DNA of 64,000 nucleotides from Lodderomyces elongisporus (GCF_030384665.1 NC_083673.1:1187501-1251500), one strand, 5' to 3'; counted from the stretch's first letter, positions 31,598 through 41,832 are shown. Numbers and translations are program-made. Notes: generated from the sequence alone by a model not told the origin.

Positions 31598-32950
31598 TAC
31601 AGGAACCATCAAATCAACTTTCACACTAGCTTCAACTTCAACCTCAATTTCAACTACAACATCATATCCCCACTTTTACACTTTTTCATACAGCTTTTTT
31701 TTGTTTTTTTTTTGCTTTTTTTAAACCAAACGCTGAATATATTTGCAAAGCTTACATCACCCCCAACACATATTTTATTTGCTTACTGACGCACATTTAG
31801 TGGGGCTCCGATTTCAGTATATTTTTATTACCACTATCTATATTTTTTTTATTTTTTTTGCTTTTCTTCTCCTCCAAGAGTCAAGAAATTTAAACAATCA
31901 TAGACCATACATTTCAAGTGGAAATATAGGGCCAAATTTTGCACAAGCACAATTTGCATACATATACCAATATCAATTTAGTCATTACCACAAAACAATT
32001 TATTCTTGATCAATTGGGACCACATAAATTAACAATTGTTGCCAATAAATCAGAACAAAATAACTAGACAGCAACACAGCAACACATCAACACAGCAAAA
32101 CAGCAAAACAGTAACATACCCCAAATATTATAATTCCGGTATTTACAGGGTTCTATATTGACCATAAATTGCTGTTTATTCTTCCCTTTGCGCCTTCCAA
32201 TTTTGTTCTTTAAAACATTATTATCAATATTTTCATCATCATTATTATATTTTTTTTTTCATTTTTTTTTCAAATTTGCAATTGAATTAAAAAAATAAAA
32301 AAAATTATTGCAGCACCGAGGTTTTGGTCCGGCGCACAAAAACTAAATTACCAATATTACTTTATCAACTTTGAATTTTTAATTTTAATTTTTTTATTTT
32401 TTTTTTCAAGAAAATAAAAAAAAGGAATAAAACAGAAATAGACAAATTATCCAAGAAAGAACCCTTGTTCTCAAGAAGGCCGGCAATTTTCTTTTCATCA
32501 CAAACCCCACTAGATCCATTCTACTTTTGAACTTACCCCTAATTAAGTTCAAAACATATACTTGCTTTTGATACATATTTGCTACATCAATCAATTTAAA
32601 GCAAAGCTTAGGGTTGAACTATTTTTTTTTTTTTTTCCTTTGCTTTATTACTTTCTCGCCACATTCTAATAAGATTAAGAATAAGAGAAAGAAGAAAGAC
32701 AAATTCATATAAAACCCTCGTCACGTCTTCAACTTCATCCTACAATTGAGTTTTCAAAAACTTCTTTTTTTTCTTTTCTTTTGGTTCGTTCTACAAACCT
32801 TTTTATTTTATTACTTCAAAGCTGTCAAAATTTTTATTTAAATTTTTTTTTTTAATTTTTTATTTTTTTTTGCTGGTTTCAAAAAGTGTATTGAAGTAAC
32901 ACACTTAATCACACAGCGGCTGCGAAAACTCAGGAGGCCAAAAGGAAAAA

Positions 32951-32985
32951 AAAAATTAAATTAAATTAAATTAAATTAAAATTAA
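32951..32985. repeat. (TTAAA)n array just upstream of WOR1
   Basis: Tandem TTAAA pentamers about 75-110 nt upstream of the WOR1 start codon, in otherwise A-rich leader sequence expected to be unstructured. Confidence 0.7.
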
Positions 32986-33060
32986 AAATAAATTAAACTG
33001 AGACAACAAACCGGAATAATTTTTAAATTAGTCGCACAAACATATTCGACAACACCTAGT

Positions 33061-35601
33061 ATGTCTGCAACAAAAATACAGCCGACATATCATGGCTACA
33101 TTGGGTCTACCAAAGATGCTTTATTGGTTATACAACAGGCTTTGAACAAGCAAGTAGAGTTAGTACCCCGAAGGCCGCAAGAAAAGGAAAGACCACATTT
33201 GATACAGTCGGGAAACGTGTTTGTATTCATTGAAGAACATTCTGGGATTAAGAGATGGACAGATGGAACTGCATGGTCGCCGTCGCGTATCTTGGGACGC
33301 TTTTTGGTGTATCGCGAACTAGATAAAAACACAAAAGACGACAAAGATGATAAGAAAAAGAAGAAGCGGAAAACAAGCACAAGCAGTGTTGGCGCCAACA
33401 ACAGCAATAGCCAAGAACAATTGGTTGATCCATTGGATTCTCAAAGACGAACACCCCCTTTACAAGCACTACAACTGTTACATCCACTACCTCGAAGTGA
33501 AGTTAGTATTCACCACGGTGGTCAAGAACAACAACACCACATCCAACCACACCAACACCAACAACAACTGCTTTCGCTGTATCCACAAAGCATGATCCCA
33601 GCAAACTCCATTCCTGCTGCTAACGCATATGGGAATTCCAATACTACTGATTACCAGAAAAGCTTGCTTAGTGGTCCGTTGGTGACTTCGTATGTATTCA
33701 AAGACCAAGGCTTGATTAAAAAGACATTGTCGCTCACTACAAAGACAAAAGCTTTAAACTTGCATGGCCGAGACGAGAAGCAAACAGTTCATTTGATCAG
33801 TTATTATAATGCACAGGAAGTTATGAATGGGAAACTTCAACGTCCTTCAGAGTCGGATTATAGGAATGTGCAGATATCTCCGGCATTGTGGAATGCAGTA
33901 AAGGACAGTTCATTGGGTGGTAAAGTACCCATTGAAGATGAGGCATTCTACTTTCTTGATAATAATTATCAGTTGCAGAACATGTCTTCGATGCAGCCAC
34001 CAATGCCATCAACACTACCAACATCTGTGGGTAATAGTGCCGACTATTTCAGTCAAAAGCAAGGATATAATAGATTCAATCAGAGTTTGCTACTGCAGCC
34101 TCAATATCATGCACCACCTCAAAATCCAAATCAACAACCGCAACAACTTCTGCTATACCAGCAACAACAGCAACAAATGCATCAGCGCCAAGGCTCGCCG
34201 CAATATTTTGCTAATGAAACTCAGCTGATAAAGAGAGAAGACGACAATAGCGGAGATGTGAATTTTATCAATCCATTTGGGAACCATCAACAAAATACAG
34301 GAGGCAACGGGTACCCTTTTAATAACACAACAGCGCACAATCACAATCCCTATTTTGTACACGGCCAGCACCAACTACAGCAGCAACAAGTGCTACAACA
34401 ACAACAACAACATAATCATCATCATCATCAAAACCAGCGGCAGCAACAGCAACAGCAGCCGCATTTGCCACCACACGGTCCATCACAGTTTTCCAGCTCA
34501 AACCAGATTCCACAACAACCACAGTTCAACCAGTTTGTTCAACCTAATTTTCAACCTCCGGTAGGGTCGCATACTCAAGATATATATCAAACTCATTACC
34601 AACCACAACAGTACAATGTACAAAACCAAGCACCTATTCTGGCTGTCCCTACACCGATGCCTCAAGGGCAACCAAATCATTCACTCCAATACGGTTCTAT
34701 TGGCTCAACATCCACATCCACCTCATCATCAGATCACTACCCACATGGAACATCAGTCAGCTCAGCTGGTAGTGGTGGTCCGATTCAGCACTCAGGATCT
34801 ATCGGCACAAGCATGAGTGGTGCTCCGACTCTCGGATCAAGTGCTAGCAGCATACCCACTGTAAGTAGTGCAGGTACTTCTATATCTGGAAGCAATCGGA
34901 AATTGAGCCATTTCAATTCTAGTAGCTCGGGTAAAATTCCAACAACTTCGACCCTTGCGCATTCAAATAGTTTTGGTGGTGCAGGCAGTGTTAGCGGTGC
35001 TGGGATTGGTACAGGTAACAATGCCGGAAATAACTGGTTCGGCAACAATTCTGCTGGGTCAATTCCGACTATTAGCGAAGGGTTCTCTAATCAAGCAACT
35101 CCTGCTCCAAATGCTTTGAACTCTGGAACAAGCAGCATTGGTGATTTAAACTCTTCATCAACGTCCATTGTACCAAGTGTTGCTCAAAATCAAAATTCGC
35201 AACATGACTCGCAGTTGGCACACTCTCATCAAGTAGGAGGGAACAATGCGTATCCCCCACGCCAGCCACACCACCAACAACAAGGTCACAATCAGACAAT
35301 ATATACTTCAGCTTCTTCATTGCCACCTCAACAGCAAAAATGGACCGGTGGTTTTAATGCTCCACCACCTGCACCTCCTCGACCACCACTGCATTTGCCT
35401 CTGCTGCTGCTGCTACAACAACAACAACAACAACATCAATACCAGAATCAGCCACCGTCATCTGCAGCAGGAACTGCACCAAACCACCAGTCGCCTGATA
35501 CAGTTGGCGTGGCAGCAAATGCAAGTGCGGGTGGTTTGCTGAGACCTATAGCAAGTGAGCCCAATGGCGCAAGCAGTGGCTCATATTTTCCAAGCACGTA
35601 A
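33061..35601 (+). CDS. WOR1: WOPR-domain transcription factor, white-opaque regulator Wor1
   Basis: Encodes 846 aa. Wor1 is the master regulator of white-opaque switching in C. albicans; relatives (Ryp1, Mit1, Pac2) control morphology and mating in other fungi. The bipartite WOPR DNA-binding domain is clear: WOPRa at about residues 8-90, including VELVPRRPQE and KRWTDGTAWSPSR, and WOPRb at about 200-280, including KKTLSLTTK and HLISYYN. Between them lies a Lys-rich, then Gln/His-rich linker. Thr67 in KRWTDG is at the same position as the reported PKA site of C. albicans Wor1. The remainder is Gln/Asn/Ser/Gly-rich, prion-like sequence of the kind that drives Wor1 condensates. Four consecutive CTG codons (about 35400-35411) would read Ser, not Leu. 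The only ATG within kilobases upstream that is not a 3-codon uORF is this start. Confidence 0.93.
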   Translation: MSATKIQPTYHGYIGSTKDALLVIQQALNKQVELVPRRPQEKERPHLIQSGNVFVFIEEHSGIKRWTDGTAWSPSRILGRFLVYRELDKNTKDDKDDKKKKKRKTSTSSVGANNSNSQEQLVDPLDSQRRTPPLQALQLLHPLPRSEVSIHHGGQEQQHHIQPHQHQQQLLSLYPQSMIPANSIPAANAYGNSNTTDYQKSLLSGPLVTSYVFKDQGLIKKTLSLTTKTKALNLHGRDEKQTVHLISYYNAQEVMNGKLQRPSESDYRNVQISPALWNAVKDSSLGGKVPIEDEAFYFLDNNYQLQNMSSMQPPMPSTLPTSVGNSADYFSQKQGYNRFNQSLLLQPQYHAPPQNPNQQPQQLLLYQQQQQQMHQRQGSPQYFANETQLIKREDDNSGDVNFINPFGNHQQNTGGNGYPFNNTTAHNHNPYFVHGQHQLQQQQVLQQQQQHNHHHHQNQRQQQQQQPHLPPHGPSQFSSSNQIPQQPQFNQFVQPNFQPPVGSHTQDIYQTHYQPQQYNVQNQAPILAVPTPMPQGQPNHSLQYGSIGSTSTSTSSSDHYPHGTSVSSAGSGGPIQHSGSIGTSMSGAPTLGSSASSIPTVSSAGTSISGSNRKLSHFNSSSSGKIPTTSTLAHSNSFGGAGSVSGAGIGTGNNAGNNWFGNNSAGSIPTISEGFSNQATPAPNALNSGTSSIGDLNSSSTSIVPSVAQNQNSQHDSQLAHSHQVGGNNAYPPRQPHHQQQGHNQTIYTSASSLPPQQQKWTGGFNAPPPAPPRPPLHLPLLLLLQQQQQQHQYQNQPPSSAAGTAPNHQSPDTVGVAANASAGGLLRPIASEPNGASSGSYFPST

Positions 35602-36451
35602 CAAACTGTGGAAAAAGATCAGATACCAAAATTTGCAGAAGCAAAAGCCAAAAAAAAAGAGGCCAAAAAAATAAAGAAATAGAGAGTATGTGTGCTTGGT
35701 GAGGTACTCAATAATAGTTTGGTAAGATTAAATAGATATTGTAAAGTATAGATACTAGATAGCTTAGAATTTACTGTTTTTTGTTTAATTTATAAATTGT
35801 TAAGTTTTTTTTTTATGTAAATTATATATATATCAATTCATTACTCTACTCCTTATTTTGTTCTGTTGTGTTCTGTTTGGCTTTGATTGGTTTTACATGT
35901 AAAAACTTTACCTTGGTGATTTTGATAAGTAAGAGATACTATGGTAATTAGCATTCATTAGTTGGCTCATGGATTCTAAATATCACTCTGTGCTTTTGAG
36001 AGAAGAAAACGAAAACCAAAAAAGAATAAAAAATTAAAAAAATAATGTAAGAAAAAGAACGCGCAATATGGTATTCTCAAAAAAGTTCTGCAACAACCCT
36101 TGAATTTCGAAATCATTTCTTGTTGCTTTCAAGACAATTTCTAGAAAAAAAAAAAGCAAGCCAAACGGATCTTTCCAAAATCAATAATACTATACTTATA
36201 ATAAAGATTCAACTGATCCAATTTCTCACTAAATTTTTCTTCTTTTTTCTTGCTCAGGTGATACTTGTTATCTGAATTTAAAAACTACATTGTTCACAAC
36301 TGGTTTTAGATTGGAACCCAATTGTGGAAAACAAAAAAATATACTCACGTATCTAAAGCTTCATCTTTAACCTCTTCTTTACTGCCCTACCTGTCTACCC
36401 TGCTTCCCCCCTTCCCTACCTAGTCACACTGCACATATCTCATCTGACAAA
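35602..36451. promoter_or_regulatory. WOR1 3' region and promoter of the dsRBD gene
   Basis: No gene is seen. The left half is TA- and T-rich with likely WOR1 3' UTR signals (a TATATATATA string at about 35825). The right part is AT-rich, then becomes a pyrimidine-rich block (about 36363-36420) directly before the next start codon, typical of yeast transcription start regions. Confidence 0.5.
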
Positions 36452-38392
36452 ATGTCTACATCGAATGGTAATCAATCAATCAAATCAAATAAGGATGCAA
36501 ATAAGAGCAACAATGAAAATACAAAGAATGAGCTAGCTGTGTTGGACAGCACTAGTCTTTTACACGTAGTGGATGAACTCATCAGACTTCGTGCCACAAT
36601 CTCACAAATCCAAGCTTCGCTCAAACAGTTATTGCAATTGACACCAACGCTTGATAGATATAAGCAATTGATTGAAGTTGCTAGTGGAGTAAATGGGAAA
36701 GGAAACTTTCTGAAATTTGCAGTTGATCGCCTCAATGATGTCCTATTTGCCCCGCAATTGAAGGTTGCGATTAGATTGAAACTTTTATTTGAGTCACTGA
36801 AGTTGACATTATTGCAAAAGTTGTGTGATTTGAATTTCAAAAACATGACAACGAATGACCGTGCACTTGATGAATTTATGCTGATTGTTCCTTGGGAAGG
36901 AAAGTCGGGCGTGGATCAACAGAAATCATATGCTACAGGTGTGAAAATCGATGAGGCACATTTGCTCCCATATCCTCCAATTTTGCCAGAGATTAAAGAC
37001 CAGAAGTTGCTAATACGTGTTACCACGGATAAACTGTATCGACAACTTATTGACTTTGTAGAGCTGCCCCCTATGAAGTTCAATAATTCCCATAATTCAA
37101 AACTAGCAATGCGTGGGAAAAATATATTGAATATGATATTGTTTGAACTTTTGGATGAACAACTACAGGACGAGTATCTGGAAAATTTGTTGTACATGCA
37201 AAAGAGACTAACTTCCAGAGAGTTGCTTGCTAAGTTTGCGATGGGTTATAACTTAATTGATTGGTTGAAATATAATCTTTCACAAGAGGCCGATGTTGAT
37301 GAAAAGATAGACATTATGAGTAATGTGTTTTTGGCATATATTGCTGGTTTGCAAGAGGAAAAGTACAGCTTGGATTCGATACGCGAGTGGGTCAAAAAGT
37401 TGTATGCGCCTATTATCAACGAATTGATTGGCACGGAGAAACCATTACAAAAGGTTGCCATGGCTGAACTTGAATCATTGTTTAGACTGGCTACAAATTT
37501 GAATAATTTGTCTTATAAGGAATTGGATTTGCGAGTGACTCAAATTCAGAGTGATCCTTTTGTTGTGCAAATTTCATTGGATAACGTAATATTGGGTCTA
37601 GGTACATCGCTGAATAATTTTGATGAGGCCCAAGACAAAGCCGCGATGGGTATTATAGGCGACAAGGCAAAAGTGGCGCAAATATTTACAATGATTATAA
37701 GAAACTATGTACAGAATTCAGAAAGATTAGTGGAGCATGGGAGTACTGGGGTTGGTAAAATTATATACCCACAGACCTCCTCGGCATCAGAAACTTGTAT
37801 ATCACCAAACCTCAAAAAGGGAAACGAGTTAGGTGCTGAACACAACTCGTATCCAGTTGTTGAAGAAGTCGGTCTGCCATTATTACCGAAAATGAACCAT
37901 CATGCTCAGCCTGGTAATTTGATTGCACCAGATGCATACCTGGGCCAGTCAGTAAATGCTAGTCCCAATCAACTGTACCCCTTTACATATGAGCTGCGAT
38001 TTCCCGATTTCCAACAACACCAACAACACCAACAACACCATCAACAACAATACCAACAGCAATACCAGCAACAATCTCAGCAGCAAATCAACGAGCAATT
38101 TATGATTGATCCTATTACCAATGTTTCCAACATTCCCACGATTCCGCTTACGTTTGAGAATGTTGATATGCTGGCTAAAAATACATTTTATGCTATTCTT
38201 GGCCCTTTACAGCTCAAGGCCAACTATGAGGATAAACAAGTTGGTCTGGAATTCCATTCAGTGTGTTTACTTAATGGTGTCAAATTGGGCTATGGAATCG
38301 ACAGGTCGAAGCAACGCAGTTCACAAAAAGCAGCTATGGCAGCAATGAGCAATAGAAATGAGTTGGCAAAGCTTGGTGTCCATATCAAATGA
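36452..38392 (+). CDS. degenerate RNase III-like protein with C-terminal dsRNA-binding domain
   Basis: Encodes 646 aa. A helical N-terminal region (about 25-130) precedes an RNase III-like region (about 215-330). Its helix MRGKNILNMILFELL aligns in my reading with the RNase III signature ERLEFLGDAVL, but the acidic residues are replaced. The second metal motif, canonically DxFEA, reads NVFLAY, so both catalytic acidic clusters look lost. The C-terminus (about 570-646) is a dsRBD ending in KQRSSQKAAMAAM, the expected Lys-rich helix. A Gln/His/Tyr-rich linker (about 520-560) separates the two. It could be a pseudo-RNase III scaffold, a relative of Rnt1/Dcr1 or of mitochondrial ribosomal protein L3; the catalytic assignment is by eye. 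It lies between WOR1 and MIR1 on the same strand. Confidence 0.75.
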   Translation: MSTSNGNQSIKSNKDANKSNNENTKNELAVLDSTSLLHVVDELIRLRATISQIQASLKQLLQLTPTLDRYKQLIEVASGVNGKGNFLKFAVDRLNDVLFAPQLKVAIRLKLLFESLKLTLLQKLCDLNFKNMTTNDRALDEFMLIVPWEGKSGVDQQKSYATGVKIDEAHLLPYPPILPEIKDQKLLIRVTTDKLYRQLIDFVELPPMKFNNSHNSKLAMRGKNILNMILFELLDEQLQDEYLENLLYMQKRLTSRELLAKFAMGYNLIDWLKYNLSQEADVDEKIDIMSNVFLAYIAGLQEEKYSLDSIREWVKKLYAPIINELIGTEKPLQKVAMAELESLFRLATNLNNLSYKELDLRVTQIQSDPFVVQISLDNVILGLGTSLNNFDEAQDKAAMGIIGDKAKVAQIFTMIIRNYVQNSERLVEHGSTGVGKIIYPQTSSASETCISPNLKKGNELGAEHNSYPVVEEVGLPLLPKMNHHAQPGNLIAPDAYLGQSVNASPNQLYPFTYELRFPDFQQHQQHQQHHQQQYQQQYQQQSQQQINEQFMIDPITNVSNIPTIPLTFENVDMLAKNTFYAILGPLQLKANYEDKQVGLEFHSVCLLNGVKLGYGIDRSKQRSSQKAAMAAMSNRNELAKLGVHIK

Positions 38393-39218
38393 TTGTTGAG
38401 CATTCCAAACTATTTAATGAATAGGTGCAGAAAGCAGGTATATAGAGTATAAATTTTTATATGCTAAGAAGGTACAGGATATAAACCGGTGATACATCAT
38501 TCAGGTTGTTTTACCCTTCTTTTTCCCTTTTCCTTTTTCTCCCCCAACCTCATCAGCAAAAAATCAATCGAATGTTTCTCTACCACTATATACTTTTTTC
38601 AAATACAAGAATCAATTGAACAAAATATAAAACTAAACATAAAGAGTGTAATTTGAATGTATCTTGACGCCAAAAGAAAGAAAAGAAAAGAGCCAAAAAA
38701 AAAATACAAAATTTAAAGGTTATATCATATCAATGGCACCTATGAAATGTGCAAGTATTTCACAACATGTTGCAACTCCATTTTATTTTCGTATATATTT
38801 ATTTTGTTTTGTAGTGGTAGTAGTAGTGGTAGTAGTGGGTGTTAAGTTTTATTTTTTTTCTATTTGGCCTTCTTCCTTTTGGTTCCGAGCTCCTAGATCT
38901 TCCGGGTGTGGAAAAGTGAAGAAAAGTACATAAAAATTTATTATTCAAGATTAATTCTTAGGCTAACATTTACTACGAAATTGATTATATTTTAAAGTTG
39001 GAAGACAGCAGCTGCAAAAAAAAAAAGGGAAAATATCAAAACATATTTAAACTAACCAACAACCAAGTATGTTGCAGGAATCGTGGTATTGAAGTATGAA
39101 CTGACAAAGAAAATAAGTCCTTCCCCTCAAAAAAAAAAAAAAGAAAAAAGAAAAAAACAGTATAATAGGAATTTGAAAAGTTGTGGGAACTTTTATTTAA
39201 ATGCTAATGACGCGGTAG

Positions 39219-39223
39219 CCAAT
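39219..39223 (+). promoter_or_regulatory. CCAAT box (possible HAP complex site)
   Basis: AGCCAATCAC is a strong CCAAT context. The HAP complex regulates many mitochondrial genes in yeasts, and the next gene is a mitochondrial carrier, but the distance of about 0.9 kb makes the link uncertain. Confidence 0.3.
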
Positions 39224-39339
39224 CACAATGCGCAAAAAGTAAATGCGCACAAAGGAAAATAATTTAAATAATAAATACTACAATGTGCTATGGTAAAACA
39301 CGGTGAAACACAATTGAAAAAAGAAAACAGAAAAAAGAA

Positions 39340-39424
39340 ATGAAACGAAACGAAACAAAACGAAACAAAACGAAACAAAACGAAACGAAACAGAACGGAA
39401 CAAAACAGAACAGAACAGAACGGA
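39340..39424. repeat. (GAAAC/AAAAC)n pentamer array
   Basis: About seventeen pentamers of the type AAACG, AAACA and GAACA. The period of 5 gives low-complexity frames on both strands, none of which looks real. Confidence 0.75.
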
Positions 39425-40151
39425 ACGAGATATCAATAAAAGCGAATTTCGATTTGCAGCCGGGTCGAAAATTCCACGTTTCCCACGCCAAGGGTTTTGG
39501 GAACTACACGCACACTTGCTTGTACCAAATATACCATACATACATATCTGAAAGACCTTTGCTTGATGCAGAAGTAATTTTCTTTGTAACACTCTGAGCA
39601 ACGTCTTCTAGTACAACCAATGACTTGTCTCTTTGTTGTTTTTTTTATATATTATTATATCGACCAGTGGGTGTGCTTGTCATTACCGTGGATATGTGCA
39701 CCGAAAATACTCGAAAGCCCTTTATCTACATCTACATTTATATCTATGTACGGTTCAATATTAGTGAATCTACTTGAGATAATTGTGTAACAAAAGAAAT
39801 TCACATATTTATTGCGTTTTGAACTACATAGAGAGAGAGGAAAATTAAATACAAAAATTAAAATAAAAAAATTAAATAAAATAAAATTAAAAGACACAAA
39901 TAAAAGAGATTGGGAAATCAACAACGTTTTCCTGCGAGCATTGTCTTTCTCCTCTGAAAAAAAAAAAAAGAGGGAAAAAAAAAATTTATAATCATTGACG
40001 TTCTGACTATTCGCCCTCTTTTTTTTTTTTCTTCCTTCTTTCTTTCTTTCCTTCCCTTCTCTTTCTTTTTCTTCCTTTTTCTTCCTCTTTCTTTCTCTTT
40101 CTTTCTCCATCCAACGAGTACAGGTTCATCCAATCTATTCATAAACTCATA

Positions 40152-41075
40152 ATGTCTGCCGTTTCTGTGCCAAAGGTTCCTGAATATACCGCCACCGACT
40201 ATGCTAAGTTTGCTTTAGCTGGTGCTATGGGATGTGGTCTTACCCACGGTGCTATGACACCAATTGATGTCGTCAAGACCAGAATCCAATTAGACCCACA
40301 AGTTTACAACAAGGGTATGGTTGGTTCATTCAAGCAAATCATCAAAACTGAGGGTGTTGGTGCTTTGTTGACCGGTTTGGGCCCAACTGTCTTGGGTTAC
40401 TCCATGCAAGGTGCTTTCAAATTTGGTGGTTACGAATTCTTTAAGAAACAATTTATTGGCTTCTTGGGTTACGACACTGCTAAACAATACAAGAACTCCA
40501 TCTACATTGGTTCATCTGCTTTGGCTGAATTCTTTGCTGATATTGCTTTGTGTCCTTTGGAAGCTACCAGAATCAGATTGGTTTCCCAACCAACTTTTGC
40601 CAATGGTTTGATTGGTGGTTTCTCAAGAATCGCTAAGGAAGAAGGTATTGGTTCATTCTACAATGGTTTCACACCAATCTTGTTCAAGCAAATTCCATAC
40701 AACATTGCTAAGTTTTTGGTCTTTGAAAGAGCTGCCGAAGCCATCTACACTGCTATCCCAACCCCAAAGAACCAATTGTCCAACGGTGCTCAAACCGCTG
40801 TTAACTTGGGTGCTGGTATCATTGCCGGTTGTGCTGCTGCCATTGTCTCTCAACCAGCTGACACTTTGTTGTCCAAGGTGAACAAGACCAAGAAGGCTCC
40901 AGGTCAATCCACCATTGGTTTGTTGGGTCAATTGGCCAAGCAATTGGGATTCAAGGGTTCATTCGCTGGTTTGCCAACAAGATTGGTTATGGTTGGTACC
41001 TTGACCTCATTGCAATTCACCATCTACGGTTCATTGAAGAAGGCTTTGAACTGTCCACCAGGTGTCGAATTGTAA
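40152..41075 (+). CDS. MIR1: mitochondrial phosphate carrier
   Basis: Encodes 307 aa, close to yeast Mir1 (311 aa). It imports inorganic phosphate across the mitochondrial inner membrane for ATP synthesis. Three tandem mitochondrial-carrier repeats are visible, each with the signature at the end of its odd helix: [10 protein letters not shown] (about 37), [10 protein letters not shown] (about 136) and PADTLLSKV (about 236). The N-terminal [21 protein letters not shown] is typical of phosphate carriers. Codon use is extremely biased, with TTG for almost every leucine and no in-frame CTG that I could see, marking a very highly expressed gene. In C. albicans, as I recall, MIR1 is also a near neighbour of WOR1, so this may be conserved gene order. 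Confidence 0.95.
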   Translation: MSAVSVPKVPEYTATDYAKFALAGAMGCGLTHGAMTPIDVVKTRIQLDPQVYNKGMVGSFKQIIKTEGVGALLTGLGPTVLGYSMQGAFKFGGYEFFKKQFIGFLGYDTAKQYKNSIYIGSSALAEFFADIALCPLEATRIRLVSQPTFANGLIGGFSRIAKEEGIGSFYNGFTPILFKQIPYNIAKFLVFERAAEAIYTAIPTPKNQLSNGAQTAVNLGAGIIAGCAAAIVSQPADTLLSKVNKTKKAPGQSTIGLLGQLAKQLGFKGSFAGLPTRLVMVGTLTSLQFTIYGSLKKALNCPPGVEL

Positions 41076-41572
41076 GCGTGATTACACTATTACTACTTGT
41101 TACAATATTTCATCTTGTACATTTATTTAAAGAAAAGAAAAAAAGAAAAGAAAGGAATATCCTTGACAATGTAGAACAAAAAAAACAACGAATGAAAAAT
41201 AAATTGATAAACAAACAATTACACATTCTCTGTTTAGTTTGTGATTTCTTTTTTTTTTTCTGTCTCTTTGGTTATTCCATCCCACACCGCGTTGGGATAG
41301 TTTACTGATCTTTTTGCTCTTCTTCTTCTTCTTTGATTAACATACACCCTTCTTATCTCCATTTTTATCCACAGAAGTACATTTTATTATTATAAATTAT
41401 TTCTTCACTAGCGGTTGAATTTGCAGTATTTCCTGCGCTGTATTAGTTTATGAAAAATTGGCTCTCCTTTTTTTTTTCTGTTTTTGCTTTTGTTTTTGTC
41501 TTTGTCTTCTCTTTGTTCATTCATTGTAATTTAATATCAGTTATAGAGTTTAAAATTGACTATAGTATCTAC

Positions 41573-41617
41573 GTTCCTAGGTCCTCTCGTTTGTGTCGCA
41601 ATTATGGGACTCGGAAC
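41573..41617 (+). other. potential RNA hairpin
   Basis: Arms GTTCCTAGGTCC (41573-41584) and GGGACTCGGAAC (41606-41617) pair with one mismatch and one bulge around a 21-nt loop. It sits in a GC-richer island of the MIR1 downstream region and could be part of a structured RNA. Confidence 0.25.
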
Positions 41618-41832
41618 CGGTTCTTTAATTTGTGTTCTTCAATATCGGTTGGATCTAAAACTTTCGTACAAAGCTTTATTTGTGATATAAACTCACGGTA
41701 TAGATTAAAGACCTCGGCCGAACCAATGAAAATAAATTGTTAGGAATAGAGGAATATCGGAAAGAAACGCGAAAATACAAAAGAATAAAAAAATATTGGA
41801 AGCAACATAAACTCTACCAAAATTCTTTTGAT

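Larger units (their letters stand above)
28801..33060 (+). promoter_or_regulatory. putative 4.2 kb WOR1 5' UTR, depleted of ATG
   Basis: Reading every line, I found one ATG on the plus strand in 4,260 nt, at 30483. By my hand count the same stretch has about 68 CAT triplets, the same word on the minus strand, so the depletion is strand-specific and not explained by composition. The last 2,575 nt before the start codon contain none. The plus strand is A-rich and CAA-rich as yeast leaders usually are. No GTATGT splice donor can occur because that word contains ATG, so introns with this donor are excluded. Low-complexity arrays (CCAGA, CTGAAA, TTAAA) occur throughout. C. albicans WOR1 is known for a leader of 2 kb or more that lowers translation; the extent here is inferred. 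Confidence 0.7.
38393..40151. promoter_or_regulatory. gene-free stretch upstream of MIR1
   Basis: No credible gene in 1.76 kb. A CCAAT box (39219-39223) in a locally GC-richer segment (39205-39250) is about 930 bp upstream of MIR1. A GAAAC/AAAAC array (39340-39424) produces long spurious frames on both strands. A purine/pyrimidine-biased block follows, with a CTTTCTTTC run at about 40030-40110 directly before the MIR1 start. Confidence 0.5.

Noticed and set aside
39278..39601. Minus-strand frame of about 107 codons rich in Phe, Val and Ser
   Set aside because: Generated by the GAAAC/AAAAC pentamer array; not a gene.
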